Part shown: piece after piece, positions 1 to 8,073 of the stretch
Numbering within the stretch: position 1 is the stretch's first letter
Layout of the letters: every line of letters starts with the position of its first letter
Source of the DNA: Verrucomicrobiota bacterium
GTDB taxonomy: Bacteria > Verrucomicrobiota > Verrucomicrobiia > Chthoniobacterales > UBA10450
Reading direction: 5' to 3'
NCBI GenBank assembly: GCA_019244415.1
Contig: JAFASN010000067.1
Location: forward strand, 1 to 40,585
Length of the DNA: 40,585 nt
The notes under the pieces: model-generated
The model's database searches: none
Told to the model about the DNA's origin: nothing
The model's input: only the letters and a program-made list of their open reading frames with translations
Translations under genes and position numbers: made by a program

Positions 1-57
1 CGGCCCGGTGAAAAGTACTGCCCGTTTAAACGCGCCGGCGGCAAGGAAAAATCTTGA
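1..57 (+). CDS. 3' end of an unidentified gene (partial)
   Basis: Frame 1 is open from the left edge to a TGA at 55-57 and encodes an 18-residue, lysine-rich tail ending GGKEKS. The gene body lies outside the window, so the product cannot be named. It is on the same strand as scpA, whose GTG start follows 33 bases later, so the two could be co-transcribed. The reading is supported only by the open frame and the compact spacing. Confidence 0.45.
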   Translation, partial: RPGEKYCPFKRAGGKEKS

Positions 58-90
58 AGCCTGCTTCCGTTCCGCTTCTCCTGATCGCTG

Positions 91-813
91 GTGCCCACTG
101 ATTACAAGGTCAAGCTCGAGGTTTTCGAAGGTCCTCTCGACCTGCTGCTCTACCTGATCAAACGCGATGAGATTGATATCTACGACATCTCGGTCGAGCG
201 CATCACGCGGCAGTACCTCGAGTATCTTCATGCTTTCAAAGAACTGAACATCGATGTCGCGGGCGAGTTTGTCCTCATGGCGGCGAATCTTCTCTACATC
301 AAAAGCCGCAGTCTGCTGCCGATCGATCAGCAGCCGCCGGAAGAGGAAGCTGAGGAAGACGATCCGCGATGGGAATTGATCCGGCAGCTGATCGAGTACA
401 AAAAGTTCAAGGAAGCAGCCGAGCAGCTGCATGAGCGCGCAGTGGCGCAGGAGAATTTGTTTCCCCGCAGCGTTGGGGGAATCGGTGGCGAGATGGCACC
501 GTTGCGCTTGGGCGAGGTCGGGATTTTTCAGCTTATTCAGGCGCTTCAAAACGTACTTAAGCGCGCCGCTGCACGCGAGGAGTTGCAGGAAATCTTCGGT
601 GAGAATTTCACCGTCTCGGAGAAAATCGAGACGATTCTCCAGCGCGTGGGCAATGGCGGAGCGCTCCGCTTTTCCGAGCTTTTCGCGGGGATGGCATCGC
701 GCCTGGAGATCGTCGTGACGTTTCTCGCGTTGCTCGAGCTGATCCGGCTGAGGCAAGTACGCGCGATGCAACGCGACGCATTCGGCGAAATCGAAATCGC
801 CGCCGCTGCCTAG
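91..813 (+). CDS. scpA: segregation and condensation protein A (ScpA, kleisin)
   Basis: ScpA is the kleisin subunit that bridges SMC heads in the bacterial condensin complex and helps compact and segregate the chromosome. The 240-residue product has the family N-terminus (FEGPLDLLLYLI at about residues 13-24, followed by an IDIYDISVERIT stretch), an acidic linker near residues 85-95, and a C-terminal winged-helix-like region ending in a LELIRL segment. The length is normal. The start is GTG, with no in-frame ATG between it and the preceding stop. scpB, the usual partner gene, is not next to it; an SDR gene starts at the base after its TAG stop. Identification is secure from the N-terminal block. 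Confidence 0.93.
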   Translation: MPTDYKVKLEVFEGPLDLLLYLIKRDEIDIYDISVERITRQYLEYLHAFKELNIDVAGEFVLMAANLLYIKSRSLLPIDQQPPEEEAEEDDPRWELIRQLIEYKKFKEAAEQLHERAVAQENLFPRSVGGIGGEMAPLRLGEVGIFQLIQALQNVLKRAAAREELQEIFGENFTVSEKIETILQRVGNGGALRFSELFAGMASRLEIVVTFLALLELIRLRQVRAMQRDAFGEIEIAAAA

Positions 814-1653
814 GTGCCGCGCCTGCTTATCGCCGGGTGCGGCTACGTTGGGAGCGCCGCCGCACGATTGTTTCTGCACGATGGCTGGCAAGTCACTGCC
901 TGGTCACGTTCGGGCAAAATCCACGACGGCAATGAGCCACCGGGATCCCTCAGCGTTCGCGCAGTGAACCTGGGTGATCCGGATGATGTTCAACGTAACA
1001 GTTTTCCGTGCGATGTCGTGGTGCATTGCGCGAGTACGAGCGGCGGCAGCGCGGATGAGTACCGGCGTGTTTATCGGGATGGCGTTCGCAACCTGCTTGC
1101 CGCGTTTCCGGCGGCGCGCGTGATTTTCACCAGCAGCACCAGCGTTTACGGGCAGCGCGATGGCAGCTGGGTCGATGAAAATTCTCCAGCCGAAGCGGCG
1201 AGCGAAAAAGCCAAGATTTTGCGCGAAGCGGAAGAGCTTATACTCAGGCACGCCGGGATTGTCCTGCGGCTCGGCGGCATTCACGGCCCGGGCCGCTCGT
1301 TCCTGTTACAGGCAGTTCTCTCGGGCAGGATAAGCGCTGGGCGCGATCGATACGTGAACGGGATTCACCGCGATGATGCCGCGGCTGCCATTCATCTTGT
1401 GATAACGAAGCCACCATCGCGCAATGGCATTTTTAATGTAGTTGACGACACGCCCGCGCTGCGCAGCGAAATCGTCGCGTTTCTCGCAAAACAGTTGCGA
1501 CGCCCCTTGCCACAACCGGCACCGCGCTCCAGCCCGCGCGACGATTCGAACAAACGCGTGAGCAACGCGAAACTGCGCGCGCTGGGCTGGGTACCACGAT
1601 ATCCCAGCTATACTGAAGGATTCTGCCAGTCAGTCTTGGTGACGCCGGCGTGA
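814..1653 (+). CDS. NAD(P)-binding SDR-family protein (atypical extended SDR)
   Basis: The 279-residue protein has a Rossmann nucleotide-binding motif at the extreme N-terminus (GCGYVG, residues 8-13), a TSSTSVYG segment with Tyr112, and a late HRDDAAAA segment typical of extended SDRs. The position four residues after Tyr112 is Asp116, not the Lys of the YxxxK catalytic motif. It therefore resembles the atypical extended SDRs (YeeZ-like), which bind NAD(P) but may lack classical dehydrogenase chemistry. The GTG start directly abuts the scpA stop, implying translational coupling. It converges on argC with a 17-base gap. The substrate cannot be predicted from sequence. Confidence 0.8.
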   Translation: MPRLLIAGCGYVGSAAARLFLHDGWQVTAWSRSGKIHDGNEPPGSLSVRAVNLGDPDDVQRNSFPCDVVVHCASTSGGSADEYRRVYRDGVRNLLAAFPAARVIFTSSTSVYGQRDGSWVDENSPAEAASEKAKILREAEELILRHAGIVLRLGGIHGPGRSFLLQAVLSGRISAGRDRYVNGIHRDDAAAAIHLVITKPPSRNGIFNVVDDTPALRSEIVAFLAKQLRRPLPQPAPRSSPRDDSNKRVSNAKLRALGWVPRYPSYTEGFCQSVLVTPA

Positions 1654-1670
1654 ACCAATCCCGCTTGTAC

Positions 1671-2663
1671 TCAAACGGGAAAACGGCCCGGCTGCCAGAG
1701 TCCCAGTGTCTCATCAAGACCGAGAGCAATATTCATGGCCTGTACCGCCTGCCCAGCCATGCCTTTACCAAGATTATCGATGGCAACAAGAACGACGGCG
1801 CTATTCTCATCCGCCGCGACCGCGATATCGGCGAAATTTGTTCCCGCCACAGCAGCTACCCGCGGACTCTCCTCCACAATCCGAACAAAAGGTTCGTGGT
1901 CAAAAACCTCGTGGGTGCGTACCTCAATCGCAGCGGCATCAAGCCCGTCAGGCAAACGAAACTGAGCTGTCGCAAAAATTCCGCGCACGAACGGGCCGCT
2001 TTGCGGCACAAAAGCAAGTTCGCCGCGGATTTCGCATTTCAACATTGCGGCTCGCACTTCGCTGAGATGCTGATGCGATAGAACCTTGTATGCGCGAAAG
2101 TCATTGGCCCGCACGGGATGATGCGTCGCGGCACTGGCGGATGCGCCGCTGCCGCTTGAGCCGGTGACGGCGGTTGACGCAATAAATCCTAGATCAAGTC
2201 CGCGCAACGGAAGCAATGCGAGTTGCAGAGCCGTCGCGAAGCAGCCGGGACTGGCAATCCGTCGCGTCCGCTGAATGGCTGCGCGATTCCACTCGGGCAG
2301 TCCGTAAGTAAACGGGCCGGCGCGGAAATCGGCCGACAAATCGATGACGAGGAGCCGCTGGGAAAGGCCGGCGCTGCTCCAGGCTAGCTCCAACTTTTCG
2401 ATGCACCGCTTCAGTTCACCGTGCGGCAGCGCGGAAAAGACGACCGGCTGCTCGCTTTCAGCTAACGAATCCCAGGGAATGCAGGATTCGAAACATCCAT
2501 CCACAATTCCGCGGAGATTCGGATGGCACTCCCAGAAGGCCTCGCCGCTTCGCTGGCGGGAAGTGCCTCTCACGCTTTGCACATGCGGATGCCGCGACAG
2601 CCAATAGAGCAACTCCCCGCCGCCATAGCCGGAGGCGCCGAAAATCACCGCATCGACTTTCAT
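1671..2663 (-). CDS. argC: N-acetyl-gamma-glutamyl-phosphate reductase (ArgC)
   Basis: ArgC reduces the acylated gamma-glutamyl phosphate made by ArgB to the semialdehyde, using NADPH. The 330-residue product has the dinucleotide motif GASGYGG (residues 9-15), the DLSADFR block (109-115) and the catalytic cysteine in SPGCFAT (Cys141). It is the last gene of the eight-gene arginine operon. Its ATG overlaps the stop of the P-loop gene as ATGA (2660-2663), so it is translationally coupled. If the pathway runs on succinylated intermediates, as the carbamoyltransferase suggests, its real substrate would be the N-succinyl compound. The family assignment is secure. Confidence 0.95.
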   Translation of the reverse strand: MKVDAVIFGASGYGGGELLYWLSRHPHVQSVRGTSRQRSGEAFWECHPNLRGIVDGCFESCIPWDSLAESEQPVVFSALPHGELKRCIEKLELAWSSAGLSQRLLVIDLSADFRAGPFTYGLPEWNRAAIQRTRRIASPGCFATALQLALLPLRGLDLGFIASTAVTGSSGSGASASAATHHPVRANDFRAYKVLSHQHLSEVRAAMLKCEIRGELAFVPQSGPFVRGIFATAQFRLPDGLDAAAIEVRTHEVFDHEPFVRIVEESPRVAAVAGTNFADIAVAADENSAVVLVAIDNLGKGMAGQAVQAMNIALGLDETLGLWQPGRFPV

Positions 2664-3715
2664 GCCGCGTGACGCGCGACATGGGACCGTAGTTTTGCCA
2701 ATGCTAAATCACCAAATTGCCGCGGGAAACTGCGGGCGTTGCAAGCCGGCACTCCTAACGATTCCACGAAACGCGTGCCGACACGGTTGTCGGTCGCCGG
2801 TCCGGTCACGATATCGACGTTTAATCCAAGTACATTGTGGAAATGCTCGAGCGCGCCCACTACTCCCACCGGATCATTCGCGCAGAGCACGTGCACCCTT
2901 CCCCAGGCGCGTAACTCCGGCTCGGCCAGGATTGCCTGCACCCCGTACTCACCCATGATGCCATCGCCGGTTTCGGCGACGATCAAATCCACACCACGGT
3001 TCGCCAGTTCGCTTAATACGATGTGCGCAATTTTTGCGGACGTCTCTGGCCCTGTACACGCCGCCCCGGCATCGGTGAAATCAAGGATTGCTTCCGCGCC
3101 ATAATCGCGCATCGAGAGCACGTCGCGGAGCAAGCTTACGCCGGTCAATTTGGCGCCCCCGACCCGCATTCCCTCTTGCGAGAGCCGATGCACCAGTGCG
3201 CACGCAGCGTGCGTTTTGCCCGCGTTCATGCAAGTACCAGCCAAATAGATCACCGGCACTGGGCGCGCATTGGCCCTGCCGCTCACTGCCGCCGCCTCGA
3301 TGGATGCCGGCTGGCCAATGCGGCTGCCGAATTGTTGGAAAAGCAAGACCTGCCCAAGTATCTCGATCTCAAATGGCGCCCCGACATCCGGGCTTGCCGA
3401 AATTGCCCTTCCAATTACGCCGCCTGCATTCAGCAAATGAAGCACATCGCCCGCCTGCACAGTCTCGGGCAAAACGCCTTCGTATCCGCGCAAAGCGTTG
3501 CGATGGCCGAGCGCACCCGCGATCACATCGCCATCGTGCAATACACTCATGCGCCCGTGAACGTCCTCGAGCTGATTGTAAACGGCCTTTTCCCCCCGAA
3601 CACGCCCGACGACGACCGCACCGTGCCGGGCCCGGATTTCCGGCGTTAATGTGACCTGTCGCCCAAGCTGCAGATTTCGCGTCACGGACGCGATCTTATC
3701 AAGGTGGACGCGCAT
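2660..3715 (-). CDS. uncharacterised P-loop protein embedded in the arginine operon
   Basis: This 351-residue protein does not correspond to any known arginine biosynthesis enzyme. Residues 1-150 are probably mixed beta. A Walker A motif, GTCMNAGKT, lies at 160-168, a KLTG segment at 189-192, and a DLIVAETGDG segment at 243-252 that could hold the Walker B acidic residue. The motif pattern resembles dethiobiotin synthetase/CobQ-type (SIMIBI) P-loop domains and, more distantly, DUF1611 proteins. It shares one base with the argG stop (TAATG at 3713-3717) and four with the argC start, so it is locked into the operon. The operon lacks a recognisable N-acyltransferase gene, and this protein is one candidate for that missing step. 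A regulatory or unrelated role is equally possible. Existence of the gene is certain; its function is unknown. Confidence 0.85.
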   Translation of the reverse strand: MRVHLDKIASVTRNLQLGRQVTLTPEIRARHGAVVVGRVRGEKAVYNQLEDVHGRMSVLHDGDVIAGALGHRNALRGYEGVLPETVQAGDVLHLLNAGGVIGRAISASPDVGAPFEIEILGQVLLFQQFGSRIGQPASIEAAAVSGRANARPVPVIYLAGTCMNAGKTHAACALVHRLSQEGMRVGGAKLTGVSLLRDVLSMRDYGAEAILDFTDAGAACTGPETSAKIAHIVLSELANRGVDLIVAETGDGIMGEYGVQAILAEPELRAWGRVHVLCANDPVGVVGALEHFHNVLGLNVDIVTGPATDNRVGTRFVESLGVPACNARSFPRQFGDLALAKLRSHVARHAA

Positions 3716-4881
3716 TACGTTACAGCGCTGTGCCTCTGCGCGGCGATCATGTGCGGGATGCCAAATATCTTGGCGAAGCCAGCCGCTTCGCCCGCGCTCC
3801 AGAGCGTAGTGCCTTCGCCATAGCTCGTATCGGCGCGCATCAAACCGCGAGGCGAGCGTACTCCGAGCACCACAAACGTGCGCGGGAAGATGCGCACCCG
3901 TACCTCGCCGGTCACGTCTCGCTGACTCGATTCCAGGAGCGCCTCCAGATCACGCGCCAGCGGATCGAAAAAGTGTCCTTCATGCAAAAGCGTTCCATAT
4001 AGATTCCCAAGGTGCTCCTTCCAAAATAGCTGCTTCGCGCTGAGTACGAGTTTCTCCAGCTCCCGATGTGCCGCGATGAGCAAGTGCGCGGCCGGGGCAT
4101 CGAAGCCAACCCGGCCTTTAATGCCGAGGATCGTATCGCCAAGGTGCACACCGCGACCAATTCCGTACTTATGCCCGATCGCGTTCAGCTCTTCGATGGC
4201 CGCTACTGGATTGTCTGGCGCGCCACCGTGAAAAGAAATCGTGAGATCTCGCTCAGGCAATGTCGCGCTCACCTCCCCGCCAGAATAGGCCGTATCCGGC
4301 AAGGTCTGCCATGAATCATGTGTCTCCCTCCCGCCGATGGTTGTGCCCCACATTCCCTCATTCACGCTATATTGCTCGAGCTTCTCCGGAAATGGACAGC
4401 CACGTTCAGTCAGGAATTCTCGTTCCTGAGTACGGCTGAGAGCCAAATCGCGTATCGGCGTGATTATCTTCAACTCTGGCGCGAGCGTACGAAAGGCGAC
4501 GTCAAACCGCACCTGATCGTTGCCTGCGCCAGTGGATCCATGCGCCAGTGCGTTTGCGCCAATCTCCAGCGCTCGTTCGACGACCGCGCGCGCCTGGCAA
4601 ACGCGTTCCGCGCCGACGCAGAGTGGGTACGTTCCACCTCGCAAAACATTTCCAGCCAGCAAGAAGCGGAGGTAATTGTGAAACAATTCCTCGCGCGCAT
4701 CGATCGTCGTATGAGTTACAGCGCCGAGGTCGCAGGCCAGCTTCTCGATCCGTGCCAATTTCGCTGCGGAAAATCCGCCGGTGTCAACTGTGACGGTGTG
4801 AACTTCGTGCCCCTGCTCGCGCAGCCAGGCAACACAGAATGAGGTGTCTAGTCCGCCACTGAAAGCGAGGAGCGTTTTCAT
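3715..4881 (-). CDS. argG: argininosuccinate synthase (ArgG)
   Basis: ArgG condenses citrulline and aspartate with ATP to form argininosuccinate. The protein opens with the PP-loop pyrophosphatase motif SGGLDTS (residues 8-14 from this start), followed by VTVDTGGF and later the EGMWGTTIGG block typical of the enzyme. At about 388 residues it is close to the usual length. Two ATGs are possible: the one at 4881 overlaps the argH stop as ATGA, as at other junctions of this operon, and one two codons upstream at 4887 would add Met-Asp. The downstream stop shares one base with the P-loop gene. Confidence in the function is high. Confidence 0.95.
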   Translation of the reverse strand: MKTLLAFSGGLDTSFCVAWLREQGHEVHTVTVDTGGFSAAKLARIEKLACDLGAVTHTTIDAREELFHNYLRFLLAGNVLRGGTYPLCVGAERVCQARAVVERALEIGANALAHGSTGAGNDQVRFDVAFRTLAPELKIITPIRDLALSRTQEREFLTERGCPFPEKLEQYSVNEGMWGTTIGGRETHDSWQTLPDTAYSGGEVSATLPERDLTISFHGGAPDNPVAAIEELNAIGHKYGIGRGVHLGDTILGIKGRVGFDAPAAHLLIAAHRELEKLVLSAKQLFWKEHLGNLYGTLLHEGHFFDPLARDLEALLESSQRDVTGEVRVRIFPRTFVVLGVRSPRGLMRADTSYGEGTTLWSAGEAAGFAKIFGIPHMIAAQRHSAVT

Positions 4882-6182
4882 GTCCATGCGAAGAGGTCGG
4901 TGCTGATGTTGGCGAGGAATTCCCGATGCTGGCGAATCCAGGCACCATGTGCTTCTAATTCTCGTTCCAGCGGAGCAAGATCTATTTGCGAAGGGGATGT
5001 AGGTTCCGCCACGAACGTCTTCGTTTGAAGCTGTTGCGCAACGCGCATATACGCTTCGCGAAACGGTACTCCTGCTTCAGCAACACGACAGGCCTCGCGC
5101 GCGGCGAAGATTTCATCGGTGCAGGCCGCAGCGGAGGCACGCTCATCGATTTCGAGTACGGGAAGAACACGTGCCATGACTGCAAAAAGCTGCCATGCTT
5201 TAGACACCAGTTGCAGGAACGGGGCCTTGAGCAGTTGGTGATCTCGGTGGTAGCTGGACGGCAGACCTCCGGCAAGCTGCGAAATCAAGGCAGCCAATCC
5301 GCGTAGTTCGCGACAGCGCCCACGGGCTAGCTCTAGTACGTCGGGGTTGCGCTTTTGCGGCATGAGGCTCGAGCCGGTCGTGAACGCATCCGGCAGTCTC
5401 ACGAACCCAAATTCGTCCGTGCTCCAGATGAGCAAATCCCAGACTGCTTTCTCCAAAGTTCCGGCCGCGGAAACAATCCACGCCGAGATGGCGTACTCAT
5501 AGCGACCGCGACTGTTCATCACGTCAATGGGACTGCGTTGCACACGATCGAACCCCAGCAACTCCGCCGTTCGCTCCCGACTGATTGCCGCGGGTGCGCC
5601 AAACCCCGCTCCCGCTCCAAGAGGCGAACGATTGATCCGTAACCAAAGCGCCGGAAGCTGCTCCAGTTCTTCGGCCAAAGCTTCTGCGAACGACGCACTC
5701 CACATTCCCCAGGCACTCGGCATCGCGCGCCGCAGGTGCGTGTAGCCCGGCAGAATCGCATGCCAACGTTTCTTCGCCAGAATAACGAACTCGGATGCGC
5801 AGTTCACAAACAACTCGCCAAGATCGAGCAAGCGTGCGCGCATCAACAATCGCAGCGCGGTTTGCACCTGATCATTGCGCGAGCGGGCAAGATGGATCCT
5901 GCTCCCCGCTTCACCGAGCGCGTGTTCGAGGGCGGTGTGACAGTCCTCCTCTGCTTTCGAAATAGTTAGCCGGCTGTCTTTCAACTCGCGCAACCTCCGC
6001 ACAAGGAACTTCGCCTGATCGAGCGGAACTAAACCGCACTCTCCGAGCATGCGTGCGTGCGCAGCACTGCCTTCGATATCGAAGGGCAACAGTCCCTCAT
6101 CGGTGAGTGGATCGTCCCCGACGGTAAAGGCATGAACCGTCGCGTCCAACGGCAGATTCTTTGCCCAAAGTTGGTCAGACAT
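4878..6182 (-). CDS. argH: argininosuccinate lyase (ArgH)
   Basis: ArgH cleaves argininosuccinate to arginine and fumarate, the last step of the pathway. The 434-residue protein carries the fumarase/aspartase superfamily signature SSLMPQKRNPD (residues 271-281), an SRNDQ block (101-105) and GYTHL (146-150). The residue after GYTHL is Arg where many ArgH proteins have Gln, a minor departure. Its start overlaps the end of the argE-like gene by eight bases and its stop overlaps argG. It is placed centrally in the operon and is full length. Confidence 0.95.
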   Translation of the reverse strand: MSDQLWAKNLPLDATVHAFTVGDDPLTDEGLLPFDIEGSAAHARMLGECGLVPLDQAKFLVRRLRELKDSRLTISKAEEDCHTALEHALGEAGSRIHLARSRNDQVQTALRLLMRARLLDLGELFVNCASEFVILAKKRWHAILPGYTHLRRAMPSAWGMWSASFAEALAEELEQLPALWLRINRSPLGAGAGFGAPAAISRERTAELLGFDRVQRSPIDVMNSRGRYEYAISAWIVSAAGTLEKAVWDLLIWSTDEFGFVRLPDAFTTGSSLMPQKRNPDVLELARGRCRELRGLAALISQLAGGLPSSYHRDHQLLKAPFLQLVSKAWQLFAVMARVLPVLEIDERASAAACTDEIFAAREACRVAEAGVPFREAYMRVAQQLQTKTFVAEPTSPSQIDLAPLERELEAHGAWIRQHREFLANISTDLFAWT

Positions 6183-7197
6183 GCGCTTTCATCAACTGGA
6201 AATAACCAGTGATAGACCGGGCATAAAATGCGGCCCCGGCGTCAAGCTCGCCTTCCAGCAGGTACTCATCAGCCTGATGACTACGGTTCGTATTCCCAGG
6301 GCCGGCCTTCACCGCTGGGATCCCGTTTAGAAACACCCAGTCCGATGTCGTACTCGAACGGATGCCGCATTCCCGGCGCGCGGCTTCGAGCGCCGCCCGT
6401 ACAATCGGCTCCGATTCATCGCTCGCGACCGGGATGTAGCGCGCGGAATGGACATTTACCTGGCTTTCCAGCGCTGCATCAATTTCCGCAATCACCACCT
6501 CGTGGTCTGTTTCAGGTTTAGTACGAAGGTCAACGAAGAATTCGCAATGATCCGGCACCTGGTTGCGAGCGGCCCCGCCGGTGATTTGAGTCACCTGTGG
6601 GCGCGATTGCATTCCTGCGAGCCGGGCAATGTCCCGCGCCGCCATCTCGATTGCATTTTCGCCAAGCTTCGCGTGTGCGACATGCGCCGCGCGTCCCTGC
6701 GCAATGCAACGCAATAGCAACATTCCGTTTTGCGAAGTGCATACCTCGAGCATGGAGGGCTCCCCTACGATCGCGGCGTCGATTCGGGGCAATTCTGACC
6801 TGACTACTCTTGCACCGGCGCCGTTGCGTTCTTCTCCGGCGACGAACGCGAAGGTGACGGCACCTTCGAGTGCACCCTGCTCGCGGGCGGCGAGAATCAT
6901 TGCGGCTACACATCCCTTGGCGTCGTTTGCACCGAGACCGGTCAGTTTTTTGCCCAGACGACGAAGCCTGAACGGGTCGCCACTCCAACCATCGCACGGC
7001 GGGACCGTATCGATATGACTGAGCAAAAGCAGGTGTGGTCCGGCACGTCCTAGGGTGAACCACACGTTGTCACCTTCGCGCTGGACGTTGAACCGCTCGT
7101 CACGCAACAATTCGAAAAGCAGGTCCGCCAGCGGTCCCTCTTTACCGGAGACGCTCGGCACATTGACCAGTGCCTCCAGAAGCTCCCCTCCGTTCAT
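6175..7197 (-). CDS. M20-family deacylase, probable N-acylcitrulline deacylase (ArgE-like)
   Basis: This 340-residue protein has the M20 metallopeptidase ligand pattern: His61 in SHIDTVPP, Asp92 in GANDAKG, the Glu122-Glu123 pair in GEERNGAG, Glu146 in GEPSML, and a late His in NRSHQADEYL. Family members include ArgE and LysK. Because the neighbouring carbamoyltransferase is of the type that acts on acylated ornithine, the likely substrate is N-acetyl- or N-succinylcitrulline, as for the Xanthomonas acetylcitrulline deacetylase, rather than acetylornithine. That substrate is inferred from context. The ATG overlaps the argB stop as ATGA, and its own stop lies within argH. Confidence 0.85.
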   Translation of the reverse strand: MNGGELLEALVNVPSVSGKEGPLADLLFELLRDERFNVQREGDNVWFTLGRAGPHLLLLSHIDTVPPCDGWSGDPFRLRRLGKKLTGLGANDAKGCVAAMILAAREQGALEGAVTFAFVAGEERNGAGARVVRSELPRIDAAIVGEPSMLEVCTSQNGMLLLRCIAQGRAAHVAHAKLGENAIEMAARDIARLAGMQSRPQVTQITGGAARNQVPDHCEFFVDLRTKPETDHEVVIAEIDAALESQVNVHSARYIPVASDESEPIVRAALEAARRECGIRSSTTSDWVFLNGIPAVKAGPGNTNRSHQADEYLLEGELDAGAAFYARSITGYFQLMKAHV

Positions 7198-8072
7198 GAA
7201 CGCGCCACGATCATCGTGCCGCTACCTTCATTCGTGAAAACTTCCGTTAGAATCGCATCGGGCAAAATACCGGAAACGATGTGCACGCTACCCACGCCTG
7301 CGGCGAGCGCGGATTTCGCTGCCGCCATCTTGGGCAGCATTCCGCCGCGGATCACGCCATTACTTTCAAGCGCCGCAATTTTCTCGAGGTCGGCCAGTGG
7401 CAATAAACTGCTCGCGTCATCTGGATGCGATAGAAGACCGGCCACTTTGACCACGAAAAATAGTTTTTGGACGCCGAGGGCAATGGCAATCGCCGCAGCT
7501 ACCGAATCGGCATTGGTGTTTAGAACATCGTGATTGGCGTCCACCGTAAATGGGGCGATCACCGGAACGTAACCTCCGGCGAGGAGATGACGCAGAAGCG
7601 TTGTATCGACCGCATCGATGTCACCGACACAACCAAAATCAACCGCCTCACCGTTAAGAGTCACGGGAGCTCGCCGGTGACTTAGCACCGTTCGCGCGTC
7701 CTGACCTGATAAACCGACGGCCTGCAAACCCGCCGTCTGCATCGCATGGAGCAGGTCCATTTGGACACAACCTCTCAGCGCCATTTTGGACGCTTGCAGC
7801 ACTTCAGGCGACGTGATGCGGCGCCCGGCAAGTTTGTGGCTCGTTAGCTTCAGCTGTTCGCAAAGCGCATCAATCGCGCCCGAGCCGCCATGCACCACGA
7901 CCAGCGGAATTGCAAAGCTGTGCAGGAGCGCGATCTGCCCGCAAATGCTCTGCCGCAATGCCGCATCGGCGAGAATATCACCCCCGATTTTGACGACAAA
8001 CGGTTTGTCGCGAAATACGCGGATGTATTTCGCGGCGTCCTTCAGCGGGTCGAATGGCGAGCGGGTCGTCAC
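7194..8072 (-). CDS. argB: acylglutamate kinase (ArgB)
   Basis: ArgB phosphorylates N-acylated glutamate with ATP. The 292-residue amino-acid-kinase protein starts its fold with VVKIGGD (Lys28) and has the HGG loop at 61-63, the NTNADSVAAAIA block and a C-terminal GMLPKMAAAKSAL segment. Two positions differ from common NAG kinases: the third Gly of the HGGG loop is Ser64, and the residue after the KIGG motif is Asp32. It has no fused GNAT domain, so unlike Xanthomonas ArgB it cannot also be the acetylglutamate synthase. The GTG start lies one base after the carbamoyltransferase stop. Acetyl versus succinyl specificity cannot be read from this sequence. Confidence 0.9.
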   Translation of the reverse strand: MTTRSPFDPLKDAAKYIRVFRDKPFVVKIGGDILADAALRQSICGQIALLHSFAIPLVVVHGGSGAIDALCEQLKLTSHKLAGRRITSPEVLQASKMALRGCVQMDLLHAMQTAGLQAVGLSGQDARTVLSHRRAPVTLNGEAVDFGCVGDIDAVDTTLLRHLLAGGYVPVIAPFTVDANHDVLNTNADSVAAAIAIALGVQKLFFVVKVAGLLSHPDDASSLLPLADLEKIAALESNGVIRGGMLPKMAAAKSALAAGVGSVHIVSGILPDAILTEVFTNEGSGTMIVARS

Positions 8073-8073
8073 A

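Noticed and set aside
3023-3654. Two 190-208-codon frames on the + strand
   Set aside because: Antisense to the P-loop gene, which is fixed by overlapping start/stop codons with argG and argC; no motifs in the + frames.
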